From: JADFOI01 sp965218935
GTDB lineage: Bacteria; Acidobacteriota; UBA6911; RPQK01; JADFOI01
Assembly: GCA_965218935.1 (NCBI GenBank)
Contig: CBDCMH010000007.1
Span: 1 to 64,000 of the forward strand
Direction of reading: 5' to 3'
DNA length: 64,000 nucleotides
Shown here: one piece after another, positions 17,628 to 26,980 of the stretch
Position numbering within the stretch: the first letter of the stretch is position 1
Layout of the letters: every line of letters starts with the position of its first letter
Notes under the pieces: model-generated
What the model was told of the DNA's origin: nothing
The model's input: only the letters and a program-made list of their open reading frames with translations
Databases searched by the model: none
Program-made: the position numbers and the translations under genes

Positions 17628-18953
17628 CTGTCCGGTTTAGATTCAATGTGGAGCTTATAAGTCTCATGAGGTCAGTGGTTTGTGGTAAAAAAGGGGTGTG
17701 AGCGATATGAATTTTTGTGAGCGTCTTCTGGACCCCCTCCTCCAGGGGTCACAGGTATAGGGCAGTCTCTGGGGATGCACCCAGGACGAACCGTGTTTGC
17801 TCAACTGATAGAAGGAATTCACCCGCAACAGTTCCGGCGCTGTGTCCAGCATTACGGAGGGGACCGCAAGGTGCGCCGCTTCTCCTGCTGGGACCAGTTT
17901 TTGGCCATGAGCTTTGCCCAGCTGACCTACCGGGAGAGCCTGCGCGACATCGAGGCGTGTCTGCGTTCCCGCAGCGAGCTGCTGTATCATCTGGGGTTCC
18001 GGGGCGTGGTGGCGCGCAGCACCCTGGCCGAGGCCAACGAAACACGGGACTGGCGTATCTACGCCGACTTGGCGCAGAAGCTCATTGTGAAGGCCAGACG
18101 CCTGTATGCCAACGAGGAACTCGGTCTGGAGCTGGAGGAGACGGTCTATGCCTTCGACTCGACCACCATCGACCTGTGCCTGAGCTTGTTTCCCTGGGCC
18201 CACTTTCGCAAGCGCAAGGGGGCTATCAAACTGCATATCCTGCTGGACTTGCGGGGTCCGATCCCCACCGTCATCGAGATCACCGAGGGAAAGTGCCACG
18301 ACGTCAACCTGTTGGATTCGCTCGTCATCGAGCCCGGCGCCTTTTACGTCATGGACCGGGGTTATCTCGACTTTGCTCGCCTGTATGTCGTCCATCAAGC
18401 TTGTGCCTACTTTGTGATTCGAGCCAAGAAGAATCTCCGTTTCACTCGCTACACCTCTCGACCCCGGACCGATCAGCCCGGAGTTCGCAGCGATCACACC
18501 GGACGCTTGGCCTTGCCAAAATCGCGGCAAGACTATCCAGAGCGCCTGCGAAGAGTTCGCTTCTTCGACGCTCCCACCAGCAAATCTCTCGTCTTCCTGA
18601 CGAACAATTTCACTCTTCCGGCCCTCAGTGTGGCCTCTCTCTACAAACTCCGGTGGCGGGTGGAGCTGTTCTTCAAGTGGATCAAGCAGCACCTGCGAAT
18701 CAAGACCTTCTACGGCACCTCCGACAATGCCGTTCGCACCCAGATCTGGATTGCTGTCTGTGTTTACCTCCTCATCGCCATCCTGAAAAAGGAACTCAGG
18801 CTTCCCCAAAGTCTACACAGTATTCTCCAGGTTTTGAGTGTGACCGCATTCGAGAAAGTTCCCATTTATCAACTACTTATGAGACACAGCTTGCAGGAAC
18901 CTCACAGTCCTAGCTCTAGCCAGTTGACTCTATGGTACTTATAACCGGACACT
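17628..18953 (+). mobile_element. IS4-family element
   Basis: Ends are imperfect inverted repeats around CTGTCCGGTTTA (17628 on) and TAACCGGACACT (to about 18953). ACTG flanks both sides (17624-17627 and 18954-18957), a possible 4-bp duplication; exact borders are uncertain by a few bases. It contains one intact transposase gene and sits against a truncated sulfotransferase. Confidence 0.75.
17775..18944 (+). CDS. IS4-family transposase
   Basis: 389 aa, intact. N-terminal DUF4372-like part (HYGGDRKVRRFSCWDQFLAM, LTYRESLRDIEACLRS), then the DDE core: Asp in VYAFDSTTIDLCL, Asp in YVMDRGYLDFARL, and Glu in WRVELFFKWIKQHLRIK, the YREK-type signature of IS4 enzymes. Long open frames on the opposite strand and in a second frame across this gene are shadows. 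Confidence 0.9.
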   Translation: MHPGRTVFAQLIEGIHPQQFRRCVQHYGGDRKVRRFSCWDQFLAMSFAQLTYRESLRDIEACLRSRSELLYHLGFRGVVARSTLAEANETRDWRIYADLAQKLIVKARRLYANEELGLELEETVYAFDSTTIDLCLSLFPWAHFRKRKGAIKLHILLDLRGPIPTVIEITEGKCHDVNLLDSLVIEPGAFYVMDRGYLDFARLYVVHQACAYFVIRAKKNLRFTRYTSRPRTDQPGVRSDHTGRLALPKSRQDYPERLRRVRFFDAPTSKSLVFLTNNFTLPALSVASLYKLRWRVELFFKWIKQHLRIKTFYGTSDNAVRTQIWIAVCVYLLIAILKKELRLPQSLHSILQVLSVTAFEKVPIYQLLMRHSLQEPHSPSSSQLTLWYL

Positions 18954-18957
18954 ACTG

Positions 18958-19185
18958 ATGTTCTTATATAAGGTGAAAGAAATGGTAACAAAGAGCCCCC
19001 GGTTGACGTCGCTGTTAAGAAACAGCAAATTATTTAACTTCTTCTATGAGGGTTATCTCACCTCGGGAACCCCTCAGTTAAGTCAAGCTGACCGCGATTC
19101 ACTGAGGAGATACTTCGCAGAAGATGTAGAACAGCTCAAAAAGAGAGTTGGAAGAGAAGTCTCGGGATGGGTTGACTTCAGATAG
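18958..19185 (+). pseudogene. Sulfotransferase, C-terminal fragment
   Basis: About 75 codons directly after the IS4 element. The end has the sulfotransferase C-terminal helix pattern: LSQADRDSLRRYFAEDVEQL, then KKRVGREVSGW. The PAPS-binding 5' loop and the catalytic part are gone. With the neighbouring glycosyltransferase it suggests a former locus for sulfated surface polysaccharide. Confidence 0.7.
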
Positions 19186-19194
19186 ACTAAATCC

Positions 19195-20250
19195 CTACCG
19201 CGATGACTGGCTTGCCTCCTGATACACCTCTGCAGTTTTCCGGACCATACGTTCGACCGTGAATTCTGTCCGGACCCGCTGGAAGCCTGCTTTCCCGAAT
19301 CGATCCCGCAGCTCAGGATCTTCAATGAGTGTGTCCAGGGCTTCGGCCAGCGCCGAGACGTCCTGGGCCGGGACGAGAAGCCCTGACTTCCCTTGCTGAA
19401 CGATCTCTGGGATAGACATGACGTCGCTAGCCACAACCGGTTTGCTACAAGCCATTGCTTCCAACAATACTAATCCAAAGCCTTCTCCGAAGCTGGGAAA
19501 GGCAAAGATGTTAAACCGGGGGAGAATCCTGTGGGCATCGGCTCGATGACCCAAAAAATGTACCCTGTTACCTAGACCCAGTTTTCGGGCTAAATTCTCA
19601 AGGTTGGAGCGCTCTGGGCCATCTCCAATCACGACTAAAGAACTCGAAGGATGAGTCTTGTTACAGGCCGCAAAAGCCTTTAACAGGACGTGGATACCCT
19701 TTTGATGAATCAAACGGCTGATCGTTCCTATTACAGGAGGTGAAACTTCCAAGGATAGATCTGCGGACACCGAAGGTCGGAAGCGGTCCCTCTCCAGTGC
19801 GTAGTGAATGGTGGATAGGTTTTCTGGACGCAGACCCTCGACCTTCACAAGCCAGTGTAACAAGGCATCCGAGATGGTTATGATCCGGTCTTGAAAGAAC
19901 GATGCCAGACGGTCGAGACAAGCATAGAACCGTTTCGCACGCCAGGGATTGTAACCGTGTTTTGTGGAAACGACAGCAGGGACTCTCGCTAGACGCGCGG
20001 CCAGTGTTCCATAAAGATCAGCATGAATGAGATGAGTGTGAACGAGGTGACTGGGGTGTGCTCGCATGAATTGAACCAGTCGAATTGGGAGCAAGGGGTC
20101 CAGATTGTCTCTCATGGAGATCATTTCACAGTCGATGCCTCTGGACTTCATAGAAGTGATGAAGGAGGCCGGGCGGTCCCCCCGGCCCGCTAAGACCAGC
20201 ATGGTGGGCTCGAAACCGTTTTCCCTCAGAGCGGGTAGCAGGGTTAAAAG
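19195..20250 (-). pseudogene. GT4-family glycosyltransferase, N-terminus cut off by IS5
   Basis: About 350 residues of a GT-B enzyme. Visible: HTHLIHADLYGTLAARLA, STKHGYNPWRAKRFYACLDR, the nucleotide-sugar region GTISRLIHQKGIHVLLKAF and the EX7E motif in SFGEGFGLVLLEAMA. Roughly 20-40 N-terminal residues are missing where IS5 copy 1 begins at 20251; the open frame runs back into the IS (ATG at 20298) and could make a chimeric protein. Acts in exopolysaccharide or LPS assembly at the inner membrane. Confidence 0.85.
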
Positions 20251-21354
20251 AGCGTTGTTGCATGGATCGGGGCGGAGATGGAATTCGCCCTTTCCCAAGC
20301 GGTAGCGTCAGGCGATGCGTTCGAACACAGGCCGCCCGAGTGCGGTCATTGTGTTCAGAACTTTCTGGCCGACCTGGATCTCCGTGATTTGCCTGGAGAA
20401 GCTGCGAGATTTGAGCTTGGGGCCGATCACGCTCTTCCAACGACCGATCTGCGTTTCTATCCGGCTGCGTTGGTTGTACCCTGTGGCCACTTGCCAGACC
20501 ATGCGGCCGTTGCTGCGGATCTGGGCAATATGGCGATCCCGAACGGTTGGATCCCGCGCCGATTGCGGTCGGATCACTGCGTTCTTCGGCGGCGGTATAA
20601 CCACATCCAGGGTCTCCCCATACCGCTGCCTCAGCATATCCCGTATAGACGCTCCATCATAGGCGCCGTCAGCCAGAAAGCCCGTGACAGGAGCATCGAG
20701 TTGATCCAGGAGCCCGGGTAAGGCGGTGCTGTCTCCAACGTCATCGTGAGTCAGATCGGCGCAAACAATCGCACCGCTGGCCAGGTCCAGTCCGAGGTGG
20801 AGTTTGCGCCAGCGGCGGCGTATTCCCTTGATGTTATGCTTCTGGGCGAGCCATTCCCCCTCGCCGAAGATCTTGAGGCCGGTACTGTCCACCACCAGAT
20901 GGACAGCCACAGACCCGGCTTGCCTCATCGCCTGAGCGATGCTCAAGCCGTTTGCGCGACGCGACAGTGTGGAGTAATCCGGCACCCGTATATCCAGCCC
21001 CATGAGCGTGCCGATGGAGCCCATAAGTCCCTGCGTTTGCCGCAACGCAAGCCGATACGTCGTGCGCAGCGTCAGGCATGTCTCGATCGCCAAATCCGAG
21101 TATCTCCACTGGCCACCCCGTGACGTGCGGCGCGGCGCGCTCCACACACTTTGCGCCTCCTCACTGACCCAGATCGTCAGATCACCCCGCTGGCGCAGGC
21201 TCTCGTTATATTCCGCCCAGTTGATCACCCGATACTGCGCCTTATCAAACTTGTGCCGTCGGGCTGCGTTGAACTTATGTGGCATCTAAGTTATCCCCAG
21301 TGTTGAAAAACACCATGATTAGACATCCTTCGGGATGATCCGTGCAACAAGGTC
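20251..21354 (-). mobile_element. IS5-family element, copy 1 (intact)
   Basis: Ends: TTGTTGCATGGATC at 20255 and the complement TTGTTGCACGGATC at 21350. Four or five more bases (AGCG, GGTCG) are also shared with copy 2 and may belong to the element. Near-identical to copy 2 (54627-55743, opposite orientation) apart from a 13-bp duplication there. Target duplication not seen. Confidence 0.9.
20308..21285 (-). CDS. IS5-family transposase, intact copy
   Basis: 325 aa. N-terminal DUF4096-like part (WAEYNESLRQRGDLTIWVSE), DDE core with Asp in LVVDSTGLKIFGEGEW, Asp in FLADGAYDGASI and Glu in RIETQIGRWKSVIG (the IS5 Y-(2)-R-(3)-E-(6)-K-like signature, here NQRSRIETQIGRWK). Full length. The copy at 54.7 kb is broken, so this one would have to supply transposase for both. 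Confidence 0.92.
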   Translation of the reverse strand: MPHKFNAARRHKFDKAQYRVINWAEYNESLRQRGDLTIWVSEEAQSVWSAPRRTSRGGQWRYSDLAIETCLTLRTTYRLALRQTQGLMGSIGTLMGLDIRVPDYSTLSRRANGLSIAQAMRQAGSVAVHLVVDSTGLKIFGEGEWLAQKHNIKGIRRRWRKLHLGLDLASGAIVCADLTHDDVGDSTALPGLLDQLDAPVTGFLADGAYDGASIRDMLRQRYGETLDVVIPPPKNAVIRPQSARDPTVRDRHIAQIRSNGRMVWQVATGYNQRSRIETQIGRWKSVIGPKLKSRSFSRQITEIQVGQKVLNTMTALGRPVFERIA

Positions 21355-21850
21355 GCATTCCCTGAAGACTCCTCAAAGAAAATCCTCTCCAGAGCAGGTG
21401 TTAAGAGCCCACTCCAAAAAAAGAGGAGGGCTTTTGGGCTTTCTGCATACCGTGGATGCCAAGTACACGGTTATCTTTAACGAGCAGGATAAATCAGCTC
21501 GTTTCCCAGCCATCCATGGACAGGATATTTCCATGGCGGCCGGGAAGGATCAGAGAGACTATCAGTCGATCGATCCGCGACGTATTGAAGGACCAATTCC
21601 TTTTCAATGCCGTGTCGGAACCTGTGGAACCTGCTGGATTGGTCTTCTTAGCGGGAAGGAAAAGTTGTCCGCAATCAGTAAATTCGAAAAGGAGCGCTTG
21701 AAATATTTCGGCTACGACTTTGGCAGTTCCGAGCAGGAAACTAATCCTCCCATCCGCCTCGCCTGCCAGGCCAAATGCTTGGGCGGCGTTTCTGTTGCCA
21801 TCGCCCCCTGGAATGGAGTTCTCAATGTCCGGAGATTTCAGAAGACATGA
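21335..21850 (+). CDS. 2Fe-2S ferredoxin-domain protein, start inside IS5 end
   Basis: 171 codons; the plant-type ferredoxin cluster ligands are visible as CRVGTCGTC followed about 40 residues later by RLACQAKC. Domain residues about 45-165. An electron carrier or subunit of a dehydrogenase. The only upstream ATG in frame (21335) lies inside the IS5 inverted repeat, so the native N-terminus has probably been replaced or lost. The 3' end overlaps the convergent outer-membrane gene by 13 bp. Confidence 0.75.
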   Translation: MIRATRSHSLKTPQRKSSPEQVLRAHSKKRGGLLGFLHTVDAKYTVIFNEQDKSARFPAIHGQDISMAAGKDQRDYQSIDPRRIEGPIPFQCRVGTCGTCWIGLLSGKEKLSAISKFEKERLKYFGYDFGSSEQETNPPIRLACQAKCLGGVSVAIAPWNGVLNVRRFQKT

Positions 21851-23028
21851 CGATACCTCAATAGAGGAACGAATCCCTCCCGGCTAAAGGCCAGGTCCAG
21901 TCGCAGCAGGAGCGCCTCGCGGCTATGGAAGCGAAATCCAATACCGTAAGAGGCTTCCAGATCCTTGAAATGCAGATCGGCGTGATCGAAGGTGACCTTG
22001 CCGGCATCCACAAACAGGGTCATATTGAGGGAGGGCCAGGCTTGCCATCGGTATTCGGCGGTCAGGAGCAGGCTGTTGAGGTCACGGAATCTAAACTCCC
22101 GGAAACCGCGCAGCTTCTCCCCACCTCCCAGCGTCGGCATAGAGTAAAAAGGCACCGCGTTGCCGGTGCTGAAATCGGTCATCACCAGGTTGATGCGCAG
22201 AGCAATCACAGATCTTTTGGGGAGGGGGAAATATTGCTGTAAATCTCCCTCGAAGTGGCGAAAGTGAAAGGTATCCAGATCCCGGTCCAGGAAACTGGAT
22301 AAGCGCCCCCCGTAGAATCCTCCGACACGGGGATTGGATGGCTGGTCCCGGTAGTCGTAATGAAAAGATCCGTGGTAGCGCCAGAAATCCGGCTGCGTTT
22401 GGAATCCCGGAAGGGTGGTCTCATCGAAGAGCTCCTCGGTGGAGAGGAAACGATCGTCTCGGCCCGAACCGATATGGGGACTCAAATGGGTGATGCCTCC
22501 TCCTACACTCCATCTCTTGAAAGGCCTAAATTGAAGCTCTGCTCCAACCTCCAGGGATCTCATGAGGTAGTTGGTCCGGTCCTCTTCACGGCTGGCTGGA
22601 CCGAAGCCGAAGAAATCCTCCTGGGGGAGTTCGTCAGCCTTGCCCTGAAAGGCCAGGTTTAAGGGCACACCGCCGAGGTCGCGCAGGGTCAGGTCGAAAC
22701 CGACCTGATAATACTTGCGCGTGCTGTAGGAAGCCACCAGGTCAAGATCGACTCGCTTGGGCAACTCCATATCACCCGCAAGGGCATCCGGCGCCAAAGG
22801 AGTGTAGCCGACACCGTAGACAAAGCCGGCACCTGCCGGGAAATCTCCAGGTGCAAAACGAAGACCCTTCCAAGTCCGTGTGATGTTTTCCAGGAAGCGC
22901 GAGGCCTCTTCGATTTTCTCCAGCGGCCCTCCTGCCGTCGATCCTTCCTGTGGTTCCTGCTCCGTCCCCTGGGCAAGGACTGAGGAGAAGGCTATCCATA
23001 GACAGAGAGCGGTCTTCAAGGTCCACAT
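21838..23028 (-). CDS. BamA/TamA-like outer-membrane beta-barrel protein (surface antigen domain)
   Basis: 396 aa from ATG 23028. Signal peptide MWTLKTALCLWIAFSSVLAQ. The rest is strand-rich with the Omp85 surface-antigen pattern: LGGGEKLRGFREFRFRDLN (the conserved RGF/RGY loop), LLLTAEYRWQAW, and a terminal strand ending in PLLRYRHVF with C-terminal Phe, the BAM recognition signal. No POTRA domain is visible, so it is a short single-barrel member, not BamA itself. A longer frame upstream is less likely. Confidence 0.82.
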   Translation of the reverse strand: MWTLKTALCLWIAFSSVLAQGTEQEPQEGSTAGGPLEKIEEASRFLENITRTWKGLRFAPGDFPAGAGFVYGVGYTPLAPDALAGDMELPKRVDLDLVASYSTRKYYQVGFDLTLRDLGGVPLNLAFQGKADELPQEDFFGFGPASREEDRTNYLMRSLEVGAELQFRPFKRWSVGGGITHLSPHIGSGRDDRFLSTEELFDETTLPGFQTQPDFWRYHGSFHYDYRDQPSNPRVGGFYGGRLSSFLDRDLDTFHFRHFEGDLQQYFPLPKRSVIALRINLVMTDFSTGNAVPFYSMPTLGGGEKLRGFREFRFRDLNSLLLTAEYRWQAWPSLNMTLFVDAGKVTFDHADLHFKDLEASYGIGFRFHSREALLLRLDLAFSREGFVPLLRYRHVF

Positions 23029-23088
23029 CTTGTTGTTGATTCTACTGCCGGAGGTTTCTCGGAATTGGTGACGGTGATTACGGAGTGA

Positions 23089-23301
23089 AGCCGGGATTAT
23101 GCATAAGTTTTCTACTGCAGTGCCGCAATCATCCACGCTGACTGCGTGACCCGCAAGCGGGTACCCCCTTCCTTGGACTCCTCGGCGTACTGCAGTGAGT
23201 ACGCCTGCGGGGCCCGACCCGCACAAGCGGGTGCCCTCGCACGCCTTGTCATCGTGGCGCCTGCGACACTTCGTCACGAAAACCTATGCATAACCCCGGC
23301 T
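23089..23301. repeat. Palindromic element A (CCGG/TATGCATA type)
   Basis: 213 bp with about 24-bp inverted ends: AGCCGGGATTATGCATAAGT at 23089 and the complement of 23301, AGCCGGGGTTATGCATAGGT. The interior is GC-rich with smaller palindromes (GACCCGCAAGCGGGTAC; GACCCGCACAAGCGGGTG). It overlaps the end of the MFS gene, supplying its last codons and stop. Related to elements at 34632, 37599, 38593 and 59302. Confidence 0.8.
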
Positions 23302-24516
23302 GTCCTGGCCCTTCCAGGTGAACCAGCAAGTTCCCAGCACGCCGAAGCCGAAAGCCACCAACAGGTTCACTTCAGGACCGATGATCCAAAGGTAGGCTCC
23401 GCCAAAGGCTGCCACCGAGACAACCACGTCTCGCAGCAGATAATAAAGCCCGAACATTCCAGCCTTGCGGTTCTCCGGGGCCAGGTCCATGATGAGGGCC
23501 TTGCGAGTGGGTTCGCCAAACTCCTTGAACCCGCGAAGAATAAAGGCCCCTGCCAGTGGCCAGAAGGAATCGCAGTACAACAGGACCAGGGGAAACAGCG
23601 TGAAGAAGACGAAGGTCATCTGGACGAAGGGCTTCTTGTGGCCGCGATCGGCAAGGTAGGCGACCGGTATGTAGATCAAGAGAGCGGTGGCCATCTCCAC
23701 CGCGGTCAGAAAACCGAACTGCAGGCCGCTCACCGGCCGGGTGATTACCTCCATGCACCAGATAACCACGAAGGCGTAGGGAATCTGCTCGCAAAAACGA
23801 ATGAGGATATCGGAGATGAGCAGATTTCGCAGATCGGGAGTCATTTCCCGAAGCAGTCGCAAAGGGTTTTTTTCTGCTTCTGATCGGGTGGCTTGAGCCT
23901 CTGGGTCACGGGCATCATCCTGAATCAGGATCTGCTGCATGATGGCAGCGACCACAGCCATCGCCAGTGCCCCGATGAAAGCGATGCGAATGCCGGCCAC
24001 ACGTCCCCAGATGTCGATGCAGGCTCCACCCACGAGCGGACCCAGAGCCATTGGGAAGCGGCGAACCAGAGAGTGCATGGTGACCCCCATCGTGCGTCTG
24101 TTCTGGGGAAGCACCTGGGCAACCAGACCCATGGTGGCCGGCAGTGAAATGGCCGTCCAGCTCAAGAAGAAGACGGATCCCACGATGACCGCCTGCCAGG
24201 TGGGAATCAGGATAACCACGACGAATCCCACCATGGCAATGAGGTTGAAGACCAGCAGTGCCCGCTTGGTACCGAGTCGGTCGGCCAGATATCCTCCAGG
24301 GAAGGAATAGAGAGCCGACAACAGGTTGTCCATGCCGTTGAGCAGCCCCACGGACAGGGCACCGCCCCCCAGAGCGATCAGGTAAATGGGGAGAAACCGC
24401 TCCGCCATCTTCTCGCCCATACCCACCAGGACCACCATCGCGAAAAGCCCGACCATGCTCTTTTGCAGGCCGAAAAACTCTTTAATGCGATCAAAGGTGA
24501 TCATGCTATGGGGCAT
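23284..24516 (-). CDS. MFS transporter (DHA1/tetracycline-resistance-like)
   Basis: About 410 aa with 12 predicted membrane helices and the MFS loop-2 signature PGGYLADRLGTKRALL (residues about 75-90). A charged central loop (DARDPEAQATRSEAEKNP) divides the two halves. Substrate unknown. The last five residues (SRGYA) and the TAG stop come from palindromic element A. Start uncertain: ATG 24516 or 24504, or GTG 24525. Divergent from the cupin gene at 24572. Confidence 0.85.
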   Translation of the reverse strand: MPHSMITFDRIKEFFGLQKSMVGLFAMVVLVGMGEKMAERFLPIYLIALGGGALSVGLLNGMDNLLSALYSFPGGYLADRLGTKRALLVFNLIAMVGFVVVILIPTWQAVIVGSVFFLSWTAISLPATMGLVAQVLPQNRRTMGVTMHSLVRRFPMALGPLVGGACIDIWGRVAGIRIAFIGALAMAVVAAIMQQILIQDDARDPEAQATRSEAEKNPLRLLREMTPDLRNLLISDILIRFCEQIPYAFVVIWCMEVITRPVSGLQFGFLTAVEMATALLIYIPVAYLADRGHKKPFVQMTFVFFTLFPLVLLYCDSFWPLAGAFILRGFKEFGEPTRKALIMDLAPENRKAGMFGLYYLLRDVVVSVAAFGGAYLWIIGPEVNLLVAFGFGVLGTCWFTWKGQDSRGYA

Positions 24517-24571
24517 CTTAGTCACTGGCTGGAACTTTGTCCTGTTTAGGGTTCACGATACAATTTCCTTT

Positions 24572-24898
24572 ATGGAAGTCAGAACGATCACTGAAGCGGT
24601 TCAATTCAGTTCCGAGAAAATGCAGAAGGTGAATCTCTTTGAGAGTCCGCGAATGTTTTGCGACATCTATTGCCTGGAACCTGGGCAGATGCAGAAGATC
24701 CACAGCCATGAGGGGAACGACAAGATCTACTACGTCGTTGAGGGGGAAGGCTCTTTCACCGTCGGCCGGGAAACGCGCACACTCAGGGCGGGGGAAATCA
24801 CTTGTGCCTTCTCGGATGAGCTTCATGGAGTGGAAAATACCAGCAGCGAGCGTTTGATTTGTCTGGTGTTTATGGCCCCCCATCCGTCAACCACCTGA
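24572..24898 (+). CDS. Small cupin-domain protein
   Basis: 108 aa, a single conserved beta-barrel cupin. Metal site residues fit HSHEGNDKIYYVVEGEG (motif 1, residues about 44-60) and DELHGVENTSSE (motif 2). Cupins of this size are sugar isomerases, dioxygenase-like enzymes or sensors; function cannot be read. ATG 24572 is the first start after the divergent promoter region. It is followed closely by the convergent FAD-oxidase gene. Confidence 0.85.
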   Translation: MEVRTITEAVQFSSEKMQKVNLFESPRMFCDIYCLEPGQMQKIHSHEGNDKIYYVVEGEGSFTVGRETRTLRAGEITCAFSDELHGVENTSSERLICLVFMAPHPSTT

Positions 24899-24915
24899 CC
24901 CCTGTGAAGCTCTTC

Positions 24916-26406
24916 TCAACCGGAGAAGAGGGTGCGGTAGTGGCGATACCAGTCGCTCTGGAAAAGCTCCTGCGGGTCATATTGGAGTTTCAACTGAAGG
25001 AATTCCGGGAATCGCGGGTAGCAGGCCAGCAGTTGATCGCGCGTTGCCCAGCGGTGGTAGGTCAAAAAGTAGGTGCCCCCGTAGGCACGGCCTCTCTCAA
25101 TCAGCCGTCGGAAGTTCTCGGCCGTTTGATCCAGCGACTCCGCATCATGGGCCGTGTGCAGGTTGAAAATGACACAGGCCCAGGGCTCCCGGGCCCAGGC
25201 CAGAAAGGTTTCGTCATCGGGTTCGATCATCCGGATGGTCCCATAAATCAGGTTGACATCGTTTTCGATAAAGTCCGCTCGCACCTCCTCCAGGAAATTG
25301 GCCAGGGCGTCCCGAGGGACGTCAATCTCGGTGATCATCTCCGTGCCCTCCGAGAGCGGACCGATGCGTCTCCCCAGCTCGAAATGATAGTCGTCGATGT
25401 AGGTGGAGAGCTGATGGGTATCGGACCAGTAAACCTGGCCGTTGGTCCCCAGGTAATACGAGGAGTACTGATTGAAAGCCTCGGCCCGGTTCATGTGACC
25501 CAGCTCGAGAAGGCTCAACCAGTTCTCACGGCTGAGAGCGTGTTGGGACTCCGGCACAGGTGTGTCGGGGTCCACGGGCCGATAACAGGAGAAGACGCCT
25601 TGCCGCAGGAGCGACTCCGAGTGGACATCGGTCGAGTATTGGAAGTCTCCGAACATAAAGCCCTGCTCGATGCGTTCCGCAAAGCGACTGGCGATGCCTG
25701 AGACATCGGTTACCTCAACCACCCGCTCGATCTTCTGTCGGGGCGCCAGGCGAAGTCGCACGGAGGCAATGAGACCGAAGAGACCGTAGCCACCGATGGC
25801 CAACCGGAAGAGCTCGGTATTTTCCTGACGGCTGCAGCGGAGAACTTCTCCCCTTGCGTCGATGAGGGTGAAGGCTTCCACGTCCTGCACGATGGGCTTG
25901 TAGCTCAGGCCCCGGCTGTGTACGTTCGCCGCCAAGGCACCCCCGATACTGAGGCGGTCGGCGCCGGTCTGTTTCTGGACGATTCCCCACTGGTGCTCAC
26001 GGCCGCCCTGCATTTCCAGCAACTGGGTAATCAATTCCGGCCACTGCATTCCCGCACCGATCTCGACCTCGCCTTTCTCGGCGTCGAACTCGTGGATACC
26101 CTGCATGCCATCCATGTCGATGAGGAGGGTGTCGCTGCCGAACTGCTGTCCTCCCATGGCGTGGCGTCCCCCCGTGACGGAAATCCTGCGCCCGTCGTTG
26201 CGAGCTTGGACCAAAAGAGTCTGCAGGGCTTCGACATCCGTGGGCCGGTCGATGCCAAGCACCCGGGTACGATTGAGCTTGGAATGGATATCGGTGACCC
26301 AGACGCCGGCTGGCTCTTGAATGGGCGCGGTGCAGCCGGCCGGCATCAGTGCAGCCGCTATTCCGGCCCGAGTGCCCTGTTTCAGTAATTCACGTCGTGT
26401 CAACAT
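24916..26406 (-). CDS. FAD-linked oxidase (VAO/PCMH family) with Tat-type signal
   Basis: 496 aa from ATG 26406 (GGAGG six bases upstream). The N-terminus TRRELLKQGTRAGIAAALMP, then AGC, fits a twin-arginine signal, perhaps a lipoprotein. The FAD_binding_4 domain follows: VTGGRHAMGGQQF, GAGMQWPELI, LSIGGALAANVHSRGL, IGGYGLFGLI. The C-terminus is substrate-specific (ALO/L-gulonolactone-oxidase-like). It would act in the periplasm on a sugar lactone or alcohol. Translationally coupled to the membrane-protein gene upstream (17-bp overlap). Confidence 0.87.
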   Translation of the reverse strand: MLTRRELLKQGTRAGIAAALMPAGCTAPIQEPAGVWVTDIHSKLNRTRVLGIDRPTDVEALQTLLVQARNDGRRISVTGGRHAMGGQQFGSDTLLIDMDGMQGIHEFDAEKGEVEIGAGMQWPELITQLLEMQGGREHQWGIVQKQTGADRLSIGGALAANVHSRGLSYKPIVQDVEAFTLIDARGEVLRCSRQENTELFRLAIGGYGLFGLIASVRLRLAPRQKIERVVEVTDVSGIASRFAERIEQGFMFGDFQYSTDVHSESLLRQGVFSCYRPVDPDTPVPESQHALSRENWLSLLELGHMNRAEAFNQYSSYYLGTNGQVYWSDTHQLSTYIDDYHFELGRRIGPLSEGTEMITEIDVPRDALANFLEEVRADFIENDVNLIYGTIRMIEPDDETFLAWAREPWACVIFNLHTAHDAESLDQTAENFRRLIERGRAYGGTYFLTYHRWATRDQLLACYPRFPEFLQLKLQYDPQELFQSDWYRHYRTLFSG

Positions 26407-26839
26407 GTAAACCTCCATTCGACGGGCTATGGAGTCGACTCCAGGAAAGGAGATAGGCCGCCAGGACCCCATGGAAAACGATGGGAATCGTACCGCTGCC
26501 CAACCAGCGACGTTCCGGGAAGAAGGCCATGGTGATCAGGTAGCGGACCACCATAACGGCGAAGTATCCGTAGCTGAACCAGCGCAGCCCCACACCGAAG
26601 CGCGGATGGCGTCGGGTGAAAAATCCGGATCCGCGCCAGAGATCACAGGAAATGCGTGCTTGAAGCGCCAGGATGGCCATCTGGATGGGAAGCAGGATCG
26701 AGTAAGGGAGTAGACCCGAGTACCAGTCCTGCATGGTGGGTAACCAGGCGGGCTCAAAGAGAGCAACAATGACCTGGCCCAGCACCCGCCCCAGGAATGC
26801 GCATGCCAGCAAGCCGAGTATGACCGCCTGCCTCTTCAT
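26390..26839 (-). CDS. Four-helix integral membrane protein, unknown function
   Basis: 149 aa from ATG 26839, with about four membrane segments (AVILGLLACAFLGRVLGQVI; YSILLPIQMAILALQARISC; WFSYGYFAVMVVRYLITMAF; GTIPIVFHGVLAAYLLSW). The 3' end overlaps the FAD-oxidase start, so the two are probably one operon and this may be its membrane partner. An alternative start at 26868 is possible. Confidence 0.7.
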   Translation of the reverse strand: MKRQAVILGLLACAFLGRVLGQVIVALFEPAWLPTMQDWYSGLLPYSILLPIQMAILALQARISCDLWRGSGFFTRRHPRFGVGLRWFSYGYFAVMVVRYLITMAFFPERRWLGSGTIPIVFHGVLAAYLLSWSRLHSPSNGGLHVDTT

Positions 26840-26980
26840 CCTCCCGAGTTCTCCCCCACAATGGAGCATATAACAGCTCTGTTCCTGCGGCAATGTTGCC
26901 TGGGTAGGTGTTCAAATCCATCCATTAAAGAGATGTAGACTCTTGCCTTTTTAGAGGATCCGTAACATTCTGGGAAGGAT

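Noticed and set aside
17664..18809. 381-codon open frame on the minus strand across the IS4 transposase
   Set aside because: It is antisense to a transposase with intact DDE motifs, shows no domain pattern, and has composition expected of a shadow frame.
17717..18913. 398-codon plus-strand frame overlapping the IS4 transposase
   Set aside because: Ser/Arg/Pro-rich out-of-frame reading of the same IS gene; no start signal or family features.
23146..23883. 245-codon plus-strand frame
   Set aside because: It runs through palindromic element A and antisense to the MFS gene; Gln/His-rich shadow composition.
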